From Alcanivorax quisquiliarum (lineage in GTDB: Bacteria; Pseudomonadota; Gammaproteobacteria; Pseudomonadales; Alcanivoracaceae), in NCBI RefSeq assembly GCF_023051175.1, contig NZ_JALKII010000004.1:1-64000 (forward strand): a stretch of 64,000 nt of DNA, in the 5' to 3' direction. Numbering within the stretch: the first letter of the stretch is position 1; the number at the start of each line of letters is the position of its first letter. The notes beneath the pieces were generated by a model, which saw nothing but the letters and a program-made list of their open reading frames with translations, was not told the DNA's origin and made no database searches. Below, one piece after another: positions 38,896 to 49,498 of this stretch. Position numbers and translations under genes: made by a program.

Positions 38896-40344
38896 TCACA
38901 AGTAAGGCTCAAGCAGGAAGGCGACGGCGTTGCGCAAACGCTTCAGGTAAGGCTGCTGTTGCAGCTCTGCCAGGCTGACGCGCCGTGCCGCCTGGCGATG
39001 CTGTTCCATCACCCGGTTGAGCCGGTCAGCAAGCGCCGGGTCATAGCATTCCACATCAAATTCGAAATTCAGGCGCAGGCTGCGTGCGTCCCAGTTGCCG
39101 GAGCCGAGCATCGCCCAGGTGCCGTCCACGGTCATCAGCTTGCTGTGATCGAACGGGGGCGCAGAAAAGTACAGCGCACAGCCATCGTTCACCAGCCACG
39201 GCAACAGATGCAGCGCTGCCCAGTGCACCATGCGGATATTGGTGCGACCCGGCAGCATCAGCTCCACGCGCACGCCGCGCAGGCAGGCCAGTTGCAGCGC
39301 TGTCAGCAACGTCTGATCCGGCACAAAGTACGGTGTCATGATGCGGATTTCATGTTGGGCGCTGCCGATGGCGGCCAGCAACATCATGCGTCGCTTGCCG
39401 ATGTCGGCATCCGGCCCGGCGCTGATGCCGCGAGCCAGTACCGGGCCGCACACCAGCGGGCCGATGTATTCCACCGGCAGCGTTTCGCGGGCAGAGAACT
39501 GCCAGTCGGCGGCAAAACTGCGCATCAGATGCCCCACTACCGGGCCTTCCACGCGCATATGCAGATCACGGGTGGTAGGCGGATCACTGATGTAGCCGGC
39601 GCGCAGGTTCATGCCTCCGGTGAAGCCGATGGCGCGGTCAATCACCAGCACCTTGCGGTGATTACGCAGGTTCATGTATGGCATGCGCCAGGGCGCAATG
39701 GAGTGCAGAAAACGTGTCGCCGGAACACCTCGCCGCCGCAGCCGGCGCATCACGGTGGGGAAGGAATACAGCGATCCCATGCCGTCGATCAGCACACGCA
39801 CTTGTACGCCTCGCTGCACCGCTCTCGCCAGCGCATCTATCACCGGCCGGCCGGCCGCATCGTTGCCAAAGATGTAGGTGGCGAGATAAACCGATTCGCT
39901 GGCGGCATCAATGGCGCTGATCATTGCTGCCAGAGCGTCCGGGGCTTCCAGGGGCGTTACGTTATTGCCGGGCAGCAAAGGCAGGCCGGTGAGGCGCCCG
40001 GCCAGCTCGGCCATGGAGTGCAGGTGCTGATCGGCGGGCCGTGGCTGCACTACCGGGTAGGGATCGGCATCCTGCGCCAGCCCTTCGGCAACCAGTTGCT
40101 GCGCACGGCGATGAATACGGTTGACCCCAATCAGCAGATACAGAAAAGAGCCAACAAAAGGCACCAGCCAGATCAGCCCTGTCCAGGCTGCCGCAGCGCG
40201 GGCATCGCGCTTGTTCATGACGGCGTGGGACATCATGACGATGGCCAGCACCAGGCCGGTGAACGCAACGATGCCCGGCCAGTACCCGAACACGCGATCA
40301 AGCAGCGGTGCCCACTGTTGGTGCCAATGTTCGATACGCTCCAC
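38896..40344 (-). CDS. cls: Cardiolipin synthase (ClsA-type)
   Basis: Joins two phosphatidylglycerols into cardiolipin at the inner membrane. The 482-residue protein has two N-terminal membrane helices (WPGIVAFTGLVLAIVMM and WTGLIWLVPFVGSFLYLLIGV). It has two phospholipase-D catalytic motifs, NHRKVLVID with GFTGG and HSKLMTVDG with LGSGN. The GTG at 40344 is preferred because AAGGAG lies upstream and the N-terminus matches the family. The frame is open to 40455. The small membrane protein gene follows directly. Confidence 0.93.
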   Translation of the reverse strand: MERIEHWHQQWAPLLDRVFGYWPGIVAFTGLVLAIVMMSHAVMNKRDARAAAAWTGLIWLVPFVGSFLYLLIGVNRIHRRAQQLVAEGLAQDADPYPVVQPRPADQHLHSMAELAGRLTGLPLLPGNNVTPLEAPDALAAMISAIDAASESVYLATYIFGNDAAGRPVIDALARAVQRGVQVRVLIDGMGSLYSFPTVMRRLRRRGVPATRFLHSIAPWRMPYMNLRNHRKVLVIDRAIGFTGGMNLRAGYISDPPTTRDLHMRVEGPVVGHLMRSFAADWQFSARETLPVEYIGPLVCGPVLARGISAGPDADIGKRRMMLLAAIGSAQHEIRIMTPYFVPDQTLLTALQLACLRGVRVELMLPGRTNIRMVHWAALHLLPWLVNDGCALYFSAPPFDHSKLMTVDGTWAMLGSGNWDARSLRLNFEFDVECYDPALADRLNRVMEQHRQAARRVSLAELQQQPYLKRLRNAVAFLLEPYL

Positions 40345-40557
40345 CTGAACCGTTCTCCTTCCCCTGGGTGCTGCCGCGCCGGCCGCCGCCTGATGATACG
40401 TGTTCCGCCGCCTGCACGGCACCCCGTGGGCCAGCGATGCTAAAAACGATGACAAGGTCGCCGAAACCGATTAAAAATGGTCAGGCGGTACCGTCGGGGT
40501 GCTGCGGCCTGCCCCGGCCAGTCGGGGAACAGATGCGAAATACGAGCTAATACTGCC

Positions 40558-40728
40558 ATGGGACGCCGTCAATTCGACGACTACGATCAGGATGAATGGG
40601 AAGAAAATCACTCCCGCGCGGAACGCCAACGGCAACGCAAGGAAGAGCAACGCCGCCGGCACAACGATGATTCGTCCAGTCTTTCCCCCGCCACGGACAA
40701 GCGATCACGCCGGGCACTCGACGACTGA
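40558..40728 (+). CDS. Small highly charged protein
   Basis: A 56-residue protein beginning MGRRQFDDYDQDEWEE, with alternating acidic and Arg/Lys/Gln-rich segments and no hydrophobic core. It is likely disordered and may bind nucleic acid or ribosomes, but that is conjecture. A long dyad (TTACGGCACAG/CTGTGCCGTAA, 40736-40766) follows the stop, supporting a real transcription unit. The Smr gene follows on the same strand. Confidence 0.6.
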   Translation: MGRRQFDDYDQDEWEENHSRAERQRQRKEEQRRRHNDDSSSLSPATDKRSRRALDD

Positions 40729-40735
40729 TCGCTGA

Positions 40736-40766
40736 TTACGGCACAGCCCTCGGGCCTGTGCCGTAA
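40736..40766 (+). terminator. Possible terminator hairpin after the small charged protein
   Basis: A perfect 11-bp stem TTACGGCACAG/CTGTGCCGTAA with a 9-nt loop. No T run follows, so intrinsic termination is uncertain. Confidence 0.5.
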
Positions 40767-40912
40767 GCACACGGGGAACCCACCGCTACCGCCGTTCGTG
40801 CGCGTAGGGAAGCCGCTTATTTCCGTTTCCGCCCGCCAGCCAGCAGAGAGCTGTTTTCCCGCTTTCAAGCCGGTAATATGGCATTCAGCCACTCTCAAGC
40901 CGGAAGCTGACG

Positions 40913-41488
40913 ATGAACAAGCATGATCGGGATCTGTTCCGTGATCAGATGAGCGATGTACAGCCCCTCGGGCCGTCCGATCGCGTCACCGATGCGCCCC
41001 CGGCGCGGCCGTCCCTGGCGCAGCTTGCACACCGTCAGGCAGCGACACGATTCAGCCGCCACGACCCGAATCCGCTGACACTGCCGGAGCGCGTGCCCGA
41101 GATCGGCCCGCTGGATATTGTCGGCGAGCGCAAGAACGGCGTGCAGGAAGGGGTGTATCGCAAATTGCGCCTGGGCAAATATGAAGTCCAGGATATGCTT
41201 GATCTGCACCGCATCACGCTGGTGGATGCCCGGGCGATGCTGTATGACTTTCTGCAACGCGGCCATCGTCACGGCTTGCGCACCGTTATCGTGACTCACG
41301 GCAAGGGGCGGCACAGCCCCACGCCGGGGCGACTGAAGAGTTTCGTCATGCACTGGTTGCATGAATGCGATCTGGTGATGGCTTATCACACAGCACAGCC
41401 CGCGCATGGTGGCACGGGTGCGACCTACGTGTTGCTGCGCAAATCTGCTGAGGCAAGCCGCCGCACCCGCGAGCAATTCACGGGTTAA
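40913..41488 (+). CDS. Smr-domain endonuclease-like protein
   Basis: A 191-residue protein with a basic, disordered N-terminal half and a C-terminal Smr domain (about 98-180) carrying [17 protein letters not shown] and [12 protein letters not shown]. Smr domains of this stand-alone kind (SmrA/SmrB-like) nick DNA or cleave mRNA at collided ribosomes. It cannot be assigned to SmrA or SmrB with confidence from sequence alone. Its 3' end overlaps the convergent sthA gene by 4 bp. Confidence 0.88.
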   Translation: MNKHDRDLFRDQMSDVQPLGPSDRVTDAPPARPSLAQLAHRQAATRFSRHDPNPLTLPERVPEIGPLDIVGERKNGVQEGVYRKLRLGKYEVQDMLDLHRITLVDARAMLYDFLQRGHRHGLRTVIVTHGKGRHSPTPGRLKSFVMHWLHECDLVMAYHTAQPAHGGTGATYVLLRKSAEASRRTREQFTG

Positions 41489-42882
41489 CGGCGCAGGCGG
41501 TTGATGCCGTTGATCGCCGCCACCCGATAGGCTTCCGCCATGGTCGGATAGTTGAACGTAGTATTGATGAAATAGGCAATGGTGTTGTTCGGTGCCGGCT
41601 GTGACATGATCGCCTGCCCGACATGTACTATCTCGGTGGCCTGATAGCCGAAGCAGTGAATACCCAGCAGCTCCAGCGTGTCGCGATGGAAAAGCAGCTT
41701 GAGCATCCCGGCACGCTCACCGGTAATCTGCGCCCGCGCCAGATTCTTGAAAAACGCCTGGCCCACCTCATAGGGAATTTTTGCTTCCGTGAGCTGCTGC
41801 TCGGTAGGGCCGAGAGAGCTGATCCCCGGAATGGTATAAATGCCCGTCGGCACGTTCGATACGGCGCGTTCCGGGTCGCCACACATCATGCTCACGCAAA
41901 AACGACCCTGATCATAGGAGGCGCTGGCCAACGAGGGCCAGCCAATCAGATCGCCCACCGCATAGATGCCCGGTACGCTGGTCTGATAGCGCTCGTCGAC
42001 TTGCAGCTGGCCACGGCTGTTGGGCTCCAGGCCGACCGTTTCCAGCCCCAGTTGCTGCGAATTGCCGCTGCGGCCGTTCGACCACAACAGCGCGTCCGCA
42101 CGCAGCCGCTTGCCGGAAGCAAGCACCAGCGTGACACCATCGTCGTCGGGCAGCACCTCCTCGTATTCTTCGCCGTGGCGAATGGTCGCCCCTTGCTCGC
42201 GCAGATGGTAACTCAGCGCATCACTGATCTCGGTATCCAGAAAATCCAGCAGGTGTTCACGGTTGTTGACCAGATCCACGCGCATGCCCAGCCCGGTCAG
42301 GATGCTGGCATATTCACAGCCGATCACGCCCGCACCATAAATGATGATATTGCGCGGGGTGTGCGTCATCGTGAGGATGGTGTCGCTGTCGTAAACTCTC
42401 GGATGGCTGAAATCGACGTCGTCGGGATGGTAAGGGCGAGAGCCTGTGGCCAGCAGGATATTGCGCGTTTCCAGCAGCCATTCGCGCTCATGCTCATCAG
42501 TCACGAGCACGCGGCCTTCGCCGCTGATACGGCCCCGGCCATTGAATACCTGTATGCGGTTGCGGAAGTAGAAGCCGGAGCGCACCTGCACTTGCGCACC
42601 GATGACCTCGTTCACTCGCGACAACAGCTGCGGCCAGCCGATCTCCGGCAAATCGCGCACGCCCTGCAACAACGGGTTGCGGCGATGACGCACCAGTTGC
42701 CGCACCTGATGCCGAAACGCCTTGGAAGGTATCGTGCCCAGATGCGTGCAGCTGCCACCCACCTGCGGTTGATCCTCGACCATCGCGACCCGCATGCCAC
42801 CCTTGGCGGCACGCATCGCGGCCGCTTCCCCCGCTGGGCCACTGCCAATCACTACAAGGTCCCAACCGGAAGAGGTATTCAT
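41485..42882 (-). CDS. sthA: Soluble pyridine nucleotide transhydrogenase
   Basis: A flavoprotein that moves hydride between NADPH and NAD to balance the pools. The 465-residue protein has the FAD Rossmann motif [10 protein letters not shown] (13-22), the [13 protein letters not shown] segment, the central NAD-binding [13 protein letters not shown], and the C-terminal dimer interface. The single Cys in the CTHLGT region, rather than a CXXXXC pair, separates it from lipoamide dehydrogenase. AAGGAG precedes the ATG. Confidence 0.96.
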   Translation of the reverse strand: MNTSSGWDLVVIGSGPAGEAAAMRAAKGGMRVAMVEDQPQVGGSCTHLGTIPSKAFRHQVRQLVRHRRNPLLQGVRDLPEIGWPQLLSRVNEVIGAQVQVRSGFYFRNRIQVFNGRGRISGEGRVLVTDEHEREWLLETRNILLATGSRPYHPDDVDFSHPRVYDSDTILTMTHTPRNIIIYGAGVIGCEYASILTGLGMRVDLVNNREHLLDFLDTEISDALSYHLREQGATIRHGEEYEEVLPDDDGVTLVLASGKRLRADALLWSNGRSGNSQQLGLETVGLEPNSRGQLQVDERYQTSVPGIYAVGDLIGWPSLASASYDQGRFCVSMMCGDPERAVSNVPTGIYTIPGISSLGPTEQQLTEAKIPYEVGQAFFKNLARAQITGERAGMLKLLFHRDTLELLGIHCFGYQATEIVHVGQAIMSQPAPNNTIAYFINTTFNYPTMAEAYRVAAINGINRLRR

Positions 42883-43126
42883 AACTGCTCCTTACCCGAT
42901 GAAGCGCTTGTTGCGCCGCCGCATGCGCATCATCTCGCACCGTGAATGTATCGCCAAGAGCTTAATGGGGGCGGCTGGCGATTTTTCCAGCGCGTGCGCC
43001 CTGATCGCCACATTACCGGACACCATACCGCCCGCTGTAGGCAGTGTGCAGGAGCAATGTGTCGAACACGGGAATCAATACGAGAGCGAGGGTGCGCCGG
43101 GCAGCGAGCTGCTGCCCGGCCGGAAG

Positions 43127-46100
43127 CTAGCGCCGGCGACGCCCAAGCAGCAGTAGCGCGCCGAACAGCCACCAAGGCGCTGCGGCACCACCAGCGCTGG
43201 AAAGCGGGCCACCGCCGTTGCTCTGCTGCGGGAAAGTGATCTGCACGGGAATATCTGTTGTGTCACCGCAATCATCTTCCGCGCGCACAATAAACCGATC
43301 GGTAAAATGCTTGGTGTTATCCGCGTGCACATAGGTGACCGTCAGTGCAGCCTGATCGAAGATCACCCCCACGCCCTCCACTTGGCGCGTGTAAGGATCA
43401 CGTGCCGCGAAATTCGGGCGGCCACTGCTTGGCAGCGTCAGGGATACGACCTCGCCGTCGGCGTCCATCAGACCCAGCGCACGCAGATCAATGGTGACTT
43501 GGCTACCGGGTTCGATACGACGTGTGACAGGTTCGGCCGGTGCTCGTGGCGGCACGTTGCGTATCGTCACCTTGACCAGGCCGGTCACCGCTGTGCGCGT
43601 GCCCTCCCACTGGATTTCGTCATCGGCATCCAGACTGAAATCCTCTGCCTCGATGCTGTAGCGGAAGTGATCCTCCAACGGCAAGGCATCGCATTGCACC
43701 TGGCTAGGCTGCCCCGATACCGTATCGAGCCGGTAAACGATCACGCAATCGTCATCCAGATGCTGCGGATCAGGGCCTCGATTCGCCGAACCGTCAGTAT
43801 TGAGCCCGACGCCACAGAACAGCGTCGGATCATCAATATCGGTTACCGAATACTCGAATTCCACCCCCTCGCGAGAGACCCCGGCAATATCGTCGTAACC
43901 CTGAATCATCTCGTCTTCAGGATGGCGTTTGCGCAGCCGCACGAACGCCTCCCCCAAGGTATCCGGCAGATCGGCGTCGTTCTCCACCCGGCTCAGGCTC
44001 AGCGTGCCCGGCCGAAAACGGTAGCCATCGCCCGCCACATCGTTATACAACACATCCAGCAACACTGTGCGGGTACGACGATTCTCGTTCGCCGCCACAT
44101 CTTCGACAGCGGTCGTCAGCTGCAACTCATAGGCACCGCGATCGCACTGTTCGCCGGAGGTGCGGGGCTCGCCACGCAGATCCGTTTCGCGGCAAGCATC
44201 GGTATTGCCCGTGCCATTTACTTGCGCAGCCGGATTACCGGCATCAAGGATATCGCTGAAATGCGGGTCGGTGAGCGGCACGTGCGGCAGGAAATAATCT
44301 TCGCCGGCAGCCGCCATCAACAACACACCGCCATTGAGCGCGGCACGAATATCCGCCAGCGGCACGCCGGTGCTATTGCCCTCGTCATTGTTGGCGCCCG
44401 TCGCCTCACAGGTCACATCAGCGCTCGCAAACAGATTGAATTTGCTGCGATCAAACCGGCGATCACCACTGCTGCACCCTGTCGTCGCACCGGCGTAGAT
44501 GGAATTGGCCATCGTCCGGCTGCCGGATTGCTGCGGCAACTCCGCACCGAGATCAATCTGGCCGCTGGCACCGGGATTATCCAGAAATGTGCTGTTGATG
44601 ATCGACACGCTGGTGGCGACATCGGCCAGATCCAGTGCCGCACCACCAGTCGCCGCCGTGTTGTCGATAAAGGTGCTGTTGATCACCCACAGCGTGCCTG
44701 ATCTGAGGTTGGCGTCAATGGCGCCACCCCGACTCCCGGCGCTGTTGCCTGCAAAGGTACTGCCAAGCACTTCGATATCCCGGCGCTGGGTCTGGGCAAA
44801 GGTGCCGATAGCGCCGCCATCTGCGGTGGCTACATTGTCGCGGAAGAAGACATTGCGAAACCGTGCGGTGCTGCTCTCGTCGCGGTTGAACGCCAGAAAC
44901 ACCGCGCCGCCATTGGCAGCCTGATGCTGCTCCAGCACCACGTTCTCCAGCGTCAGGTTTGCCCGCGCCAAAATGGCTCCGCCGTTGTCGGCGCCGGCAT
45001 TGCCGAGCCGCAGTGTGAGATTGCGCAGCACCAGGTTGCTGTCGGTGCTCAGCAGTCGCCAGGCGCCGGTGCCTTCGATGATGGTCTTGTCCACGCCCTC
45101 GCCTTCGATCGCAAGGCCGTTGGCCGCGCCGATCTCAAGCGGCGCCACCAGGGTTATGGTGCCTTCGGGCAGCTTGATCAGATCCTGCCCGGTCTGCCCG
45201 TTGATGCAGCCACTGAGGTTTGGCTGTTTGTCGATCCCGCTGTGAATCGCCTCGCGCAGGGTGCATTGCCCGGCCTGATTCAACGGCGGCATGTGATCCT
45301 CCGTGGTCGAGACGGTGATTTCCGCTGCCCCTGCCATGCCGGCAGCTGACAACAGCGCCACGCCTGACAACAGGCGCCAGCGCGGCAGCCGTCGCCACAG
45401 CCCGGCAGCCACCAGTGTGCCGAGCAAGAAGCCGCTGATACCGCCGAAATCGCTGATGTCGCGGCTGCCGGTCATACCGGATCCGGGGCGGGCAATCACC
45501 GCTACCCGAGCGCCCACATCCGCATCACCAAACGTCGCCCCGACAAAGGCATCCTTGTGCACCAGATATTCAAAATAATCGATGCCATCAAAGCGGGCTG
45601 CAAAGCGGTAGAGCAGCTTGGGGTAGCCATCCGCATCAATCACCTCCTCGATGGTGATGCCGTTGCGGGTCGAGGGGATGACCACTTGCAGGCAGGGGCC
45701 GTTCGTGACGCGCCGGCAATCAATCCCCGAGTCGCCCAGATCATTGGCCACCACATCAAGCTCCAGATCAACACCGCTCACCGCCTCGAAGCTGTCCACC
45801 TGCCCTTCGGAGCGCTGGAATTCAAAAGCACCGATGTCGCAGCGATCCGCCCGGTTGTGGCCGCGCTGGTCATTGCCCTCACACACGTATTGCGTGGCAG
45901 TAATCGGGCTGCCGGTATCGAACAGGCTGGGCACGCCCGCGTTCTCCGGTATTGCAAACTCGGGCAAATAGCCTGGCAGGGCATCCGGCTCGTCAAGGAT
46001 GATCGGCTCGCACGGCGAGCCGGCGACGCAGGGGCCGTCGCTATTGCGCAACACTGAAATGTCCGCTGCGTTGGAGAGGTTCACCCCGTTCTGGATATTG

Positions 46101-47203
46101 CGAAAAGCGGTGTACTCCGGTGGCGACGGCGGGCAGCTCGCGCCGGTCACTGTGTGCCGCAACAGCAGATCGTCAAAGCCGTCGCCTGCGCAGTCCGCCG
46201 CCGCATTGCCGACGACGGCACTGTTAGCCAGCAGGTCTTTATCGCTGGCCGCCGCCAGATACACCGCCGCCGTGCCTGCCGGGCCACTATTGTCGGCAAT
46301 CGTCAGGTTGTTCAGATCCAGGCTCAGCGATGTCTCCAGCTCTTCCACATGCAGCGCTATCCCGCCTGCGCCTGCCGTATTGCCGCGCAAGGTACCGTTG
46401 AACAGGCCGATATTTGCGTGCTTGCCCTGCACCAGCGCGGCGCCGCCTTCGGCGCCACTGCTGTTTGCCGCCATGTAGAAGTGGCTCAGCCCGAAGGTGC
46501 CGGCAAAATCATCCGCCGTCGCCACGGCACCACCCTGGAGCACCGCCGCGTTACCGATGATCTGAAGATTGCCGCCACTGAAGGAGCCGGATTTAGCCAG
46601 ATAAACTGCGCCACCAGACGCCGCCTGGCCGTTCTGCAATATCCCGTATTGCATCACCAGCGTGCCTTCGTTGTAGACCAGCCCGCCGTAAGGCTCGGCC
46701 AGGTTGCGCACGTCGCCATCGCGGAGGTCGATGCGCGTCAGCGCCAGATGCGCGCTCTCGTGAATGCGGAACACCCGCTGTTCATGGCCGGCTTCGATGA
46801 TGGCATTGGCTGGCTCGTCATCGTCTTCCTGTGCCGGATCAAGCTGCAAGTACACGCGCGGATTGACCTTGCGCTCATCGATCACCGGCTGGCCATTCTC
46901 CAGTACCGGCTCGCCGTCTTCGTCAAGGCGCGGAATCTGCAATGTGACACCGCCCAGCGACAGTTCCTCGGCGAGCACATACACCGCACCCGGTGTCAGC
47001 CGCACGGTGTCATTGCCGGTCCCGGCCGGGCAGGCGTTACGCTCTTCCTGGTAATTGATCGCATGAAACGCATCACGCAGAGAACACTCGCCCGACAGCG
47101 ACGCATCCTGCGTGGTGGTGATGGTGAAAAGAGCTGCTTCTACCCCGGAACCCAAGCACAGCAGCAACCCCATGGTCAGGGGTCGCAACCCGCGATACAT
47201 CAT
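43127..47203 (-). CDS. Giant CSLREA-domain surface protein with GlyGly-CTERM-like tail
   Basis: A 1358-residue exported protein made of two similar halves. The N-terminal signal (about 1-23) is followed by CSLREA-type motif ECSLRDAFHAINYQ and a right-handed beta-helix-like region. Near residues 610-650 there is a hydrophobic segment followed by a second signal-like sequence (RLLSGVALLSAAGMAGAAEITVS). A second CSLREA motif QCTLREAIHSG and another beta-helix follow. The C-terminus ends GGAAAPWWLFGALLLLGRRRR, a glycine, membrane helix and Arg-tail sorting signal like GlyGly-CTERM. It looks like two tandem genes fused in frame. Surface attachment or adhesion is the likely role. Confidence 0.85.
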   Translation of the reverse strand: MMYRGLRPLTMGLLLCLGSGVEAALFTITTTQDASLSGECSLRDAFHAINYQEERNACPAGTGNDTVRLTPGAVYVLAEELSLGGVTLQIPRLDEDGEPVLENGQPVIDERKVNPRVYLQLDPAQEDDDEPANAIIEAGHEQRVFRIHESAHLALTRIDLRDGDVRNLAEPYGGLVYNEGTLVMQYGILQNGQAASGGAVYLAKSGSFSGGNLQIIGNAAVLQGGAVATADDFAGTFGLSHFYMAANSSGAEGGAALVQGKHANIGLFNGTLRGNTAGAGGIALHVEELETSLSLDLNNLTIADNSGPAGTAAVYLAAASDKDLLANSAVVGNAAADCAGDGFDDLLLRHTVTGASCPPSPPEYTAFRNIQNGVNLSNAADISVLRNSDGPCVAGSPCEPIILDEPDALPGYLPEFAIPENAGVPSLFDTGSPITATQYVCEGNDQRGHNRADRCDIGAFEFQRSEGQVDSFEAVSGVDLELDVVANDLGDSGIDCRRVTNGPCLQVVIPSTRNGITIEEVIDADGYPKLLYRFAARFDGIDYFEYLVHKDAFVGATFGDADVGARVAVIARPGSGMTGSRDISDFGGISGFLLGTLVAAGLWRRLPRWRLLSGVALLSAAGMAGAAEITVSTTEDHMPPLNQAGQCTLREAIHSGIDKQPNLSGCINGQTGQDLIKLPEGTITLVAPLEIGAANGLAIEGEGVDKTIIEGTGAWRLLSTDSNLVLRNLTLRLGNAGADNGGAILARANLTLENVVLEQHQAANGGAVFLAFNRDESSTARFRNVFFRDNVATADGGAIGTFAQTQRRDIEVLGSTFAGNSAGSRGGAIDANLRSGTLWVINSTFIDNTAATGGAALDLADVATSVSIINSTFLDNPGASGQIDLGAELPQQSGSRTMANSIYAGATTGCSSGDRRFDRSKFNLFASADVTCEATGANNDEGNSTGVPLADIRAALNGGVLLMAAAGEDYFLPHVPLTDPHFSDILDAGNPAAQVNGTGNTDACRETDLRGEPRTSGEQCDRGAYELQLTTAVEDVAANENRRTRTVLLDVLYNDVAGDGYRFRPGTLSLSRVENDADLPDTLGEAFVRLRKRHPEDEMIQGYDDIAGVSREGVEFEYSVTDIDDPTLFCGVGLNTDGSANRGPDPQHLDDDCVIVYRLDTVSGQPSQVQCDALPLEDHFRYSIEAEDFSLDADDEIQWEGTRTAVTGLVKVTIRNVPPRAPAEPVTRRIEPGSQVTIDLRALGLMDADGEVVSLTLPSSGRPNFAARDPYTRQVEGVGVIFDQAALTVTYVHADNTKHFTDRFIVRAEDDCGDTTDIPVQITFPQQSNGGGPLSSAGGAAAPWWLFGALLLLGRRRR

Positions 47204-47516
47204 ATTGTTCTCCAGCGGGCGTACCCGCTTAACATTATTTTTATACTGGTGCCGCCGCCTTCAGCCGCCCACACCGGCCCGGTGTGTTGCAGGCTGCAAA
47301 GCGCTTTCCTGATATCTTTCGCCCTTGCCGGCGCACGCCTGGCATGCAACATCCAGGCAGAAACACTCGGTCAGGCTGTTCTTGTCTCGGCGCTCGGTCA
47401 TGGCATGCTGTTGCCTGCCTGATCCGGGCTGTTGCATCTGATCTGATCCTGTTTGACCTACCGGAATGTTAGCCAGCCGGCAATCGCGTCACTGTTGTAA
47501 ATTTGTTACCCGGGTT
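47204..47516. other. 313-bp stretch between hda and the CSLREA protein gene
   Basis: No gene is supported. It should contain the promoter of the large surface protein gene. I see no other clear signals. Confidence 0.5.
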
Positions 47517-48206
47517 TTACCAGCCCAGCGCTTCCTTGACCAGTGGAATGGTCAAGCGGCGCTGCCGGGCCAGCGCATGTTCATCGAGCCGATCCAGCAA
47601 TGCCAGCAGCGCCGCGGGTGTGCGTGCACCCCGGTGCACGATGAATGCAGCCACCTCACCGCTCAACGCCAGCCCCCGCCGGGCCGCACGGCCCTGGAGC
47701 AGCTCCGTCAGATGCTCGTCCGCCAGCGGTTGCAGGCGAAACACCGGCCCCGCCGCCAGGCGGCTGGCCAGATCCGGCAGTACTATCCCGAGCGCTGCCG
47801 GAGCCGCATTCGCCGCGAACAGCAGCGCGGCACCCCGATCACGGCAGCGGTTATAAAGATGAAACAATGCTTCTTCCCACTCGTGCTGGCCGGCAAATTG
47901 CTCCAGATCATCCAGTGCCAGCAGGTCAAAATGATCGAAATCTTCCAGCAGCGCCGGCGGCAGGGAAACCAGCTCGCGGGCCGGCAGCAGGCAGGCGCGC
48001 CGGCCATCGGCCTCGGCTTGCCGCACCGCGCCGGCGAGCAGATGCGTCCGCCCGACGCCAGGAGCGCCATAGCAGTACAGCTGGCCGCCTTCGCCACGCA
48101 GCAGCGGCGCAAGCGTCGTCAGCACTGCACCGTTGGGGCCGGCCACGAACGTCTCAAGGCTCAGGCCATCACGCAAACGCAATGCCAGGGGAAGTTGCGC
48201 AGTCAT
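47517..48206 (-). CDS. hda: DnaA regulatory inactivator Hda
   Basis: Stimulates ATP hydrolysis on DnaA together with the sliding clamp to prevent re-initiation. The 229-residue DnaA-like AAA+ protein has a P-loop variant GAPGVGRTH (47-55, Arg where DnaA has Lys, typical of Hda), the Walker B-like LLALDDLEQ and an N-terminal clamp-binding motif QLPLAL. It lies downstream of the DUF2066 gene in the conserved purN-purM/DUF2066-hda block, and purM diverges from that pair. Confidence 0.93.
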   Translation of the reverse strand: MTAQLPLALRLRDGLSLETFVAGPNGAVLTTLAPLLRGEGGQLYCYGAPGVGRTHLLAGAVRQAEADGRRACLLPARELVSLPPALLEDFDHFDLLALDDLEQFAGQHEWEEALFHLYNRCRDRGAALLFAANAAPAALGIVLPDLASRLAAGPVFRLQPLADEHLTELLQGRAARRGLALSGEVAAFIVHRGARTPAALLALLDRLDEHALARQRRLTIPLVKEALGW

Positions 48207-48262
48207 CGGCTCACTCTCGCACTCTCTCCCACCCCTCTCCCGCTATACACGGCCGGCCAGTG

Positions 48263-49354
48263 CTAGCGCTGGCGCCAGCACAGGCGTAGTGCTGGCCCTT
48301 CGTCCGTGAGCAGCACACCGGGCTCGCTGGCAACCCTGGCGGCCGCGATTGGTGCATCGCAACGACCCAGCCGGGCGTGCAGCAGCAACAGCCGCTCCAG
48401 CTGGCCCGCGCTGCCGGCAAAATCCAGCCGTAACTCGGCGGTGTCGCCAGCCAGCCGCGCCAGCGCCACATCACGCACGCCCGCCTGGCTGGCAACAAAC
48501 TCGTATAACGCCTGCCAATCCGTGAGGCGGGTAATGCCTGCCACTTGTATTCGCGCCAGCCGGACATCACTGCCCTGCACGGCGTACTGGGCCGCCATGT
48601 GATCAGCCAGCGTATCCGCCAGCGCTGCCGCCAGCTCGGTTTCCGAGGCGGCGCTCAACTGGCCTTCGCGCAATACCGCCGCCCCTTGCAGTACACGCCA
48701 GCGCAAGCTCGGCTGCCCGGTGGTGTAATACACCACCGTGACCGCAAAGGGGCTGTCGTAACGGCGGGATGCGGCCTGCAAGGATTGATCGAACTGCCCG
48801 CGAATATCCGCTGCGCTGATCTGGGCGCGGTCCTGGTCATCCATCAGCGGCAATTGCAGCGGCAGCCCGCGAGCGGCGGCCCGTTGCTGTAATGCGGTAA
48901 TGAAACCGGCGTCGGTATCGCGCCCGTAAATATCACCCCGATCAGGCGCTGCCCACAGCAGCAGGGCCGGTCGGCCCGCACCCCAGACCGGCGCGCCACT
49001 GCGCTCCAGCTGGTTGCTGATGGCGCGCACATCAAAGCGCGCCTGTAAACGAAGCTCCTCGCCCTCGCCGCTGTAGCCGTACTGAGCCAGCCAGGTCTCC
49101 GGCTCGGCAAGAATCGCCTCTACTCCCGGCAGCTCGTGCGGCGAGGTGCTGCCGGTGAGCCGCACCATGATCTGCTCCAGCGCGATGCGCAGCGCATCCA
49201 CGCGCGCCTCGGCACTGCGATCCTCCACCGGGAGGCTGACATCATCCAGTGTGCTGGCCTGCGCAAACGGCGCCATAGAGGCAAGCAGGATCATCACCAG
49301 AGCACGACGAAACAGGCGGGGCAGAAGCCAAAGCGGCTGCATGGGTGTGGGCAT
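48263..49354 (-). CDS. DUF2066 domain exported protein
   Basis: A 363-residue protein with a signal peptide ending APFAQAS, then the DUF2066 domain with [35 protein letters not shown] and RPALLLWAA. Its function is unknown. The gene is conserved divergently next to purM and upstream of hda in pseudomonads. The frame is open far upstream to 50239 antisense to purM, but the ATG at 49354 (or 49342) gives the proper signal. The 144-bp gap to purM holds promoters for both directions. Confidence 0.88.
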   Translation of the reverse strand: MPTPMQPLWLLPRLFRRALVMILLASMAPFAQASTLDDVSLPVEDRSAEARVDALRIALEQIMVRLTGSTSPHELPGVEAILAEPETWLAQYGYSGEGEELRLQARFDVRAISNQLERSGAPVWGAGRPALLLWAAPDRGDIYGRDTDAGFITALQQRAAARGLPLQLPLMDDQDRAQISAADIRGQFDQSLQAASRRYDSPFAVTVVYYTTGQPSLRWRVLQGAAVLREGQLSAASETELAAALADTLADHMAAQYAVQGSDVRLARIQVAGITRLTDWQALYEFVASQAGVRDVALARLAGDTAELRLDFAGSAGQLERLLLLHARLGRCDAPIAAARVASEPGVLLTDEGPALRLCWRQR

Positions 49355-49498
49355 CAGATAATCCGGGCCGGTTATGAACCTGCGCATTATCCATATTTCT
49401 GCAAGGCGGCGCGAACCTGCTCTGCCATCCCGGCGATGACACCAGCGTGCGCAAGCCCTAGAATGTGCGCCCTCGCCCCGCCTGCCTGGAGCCTTACC

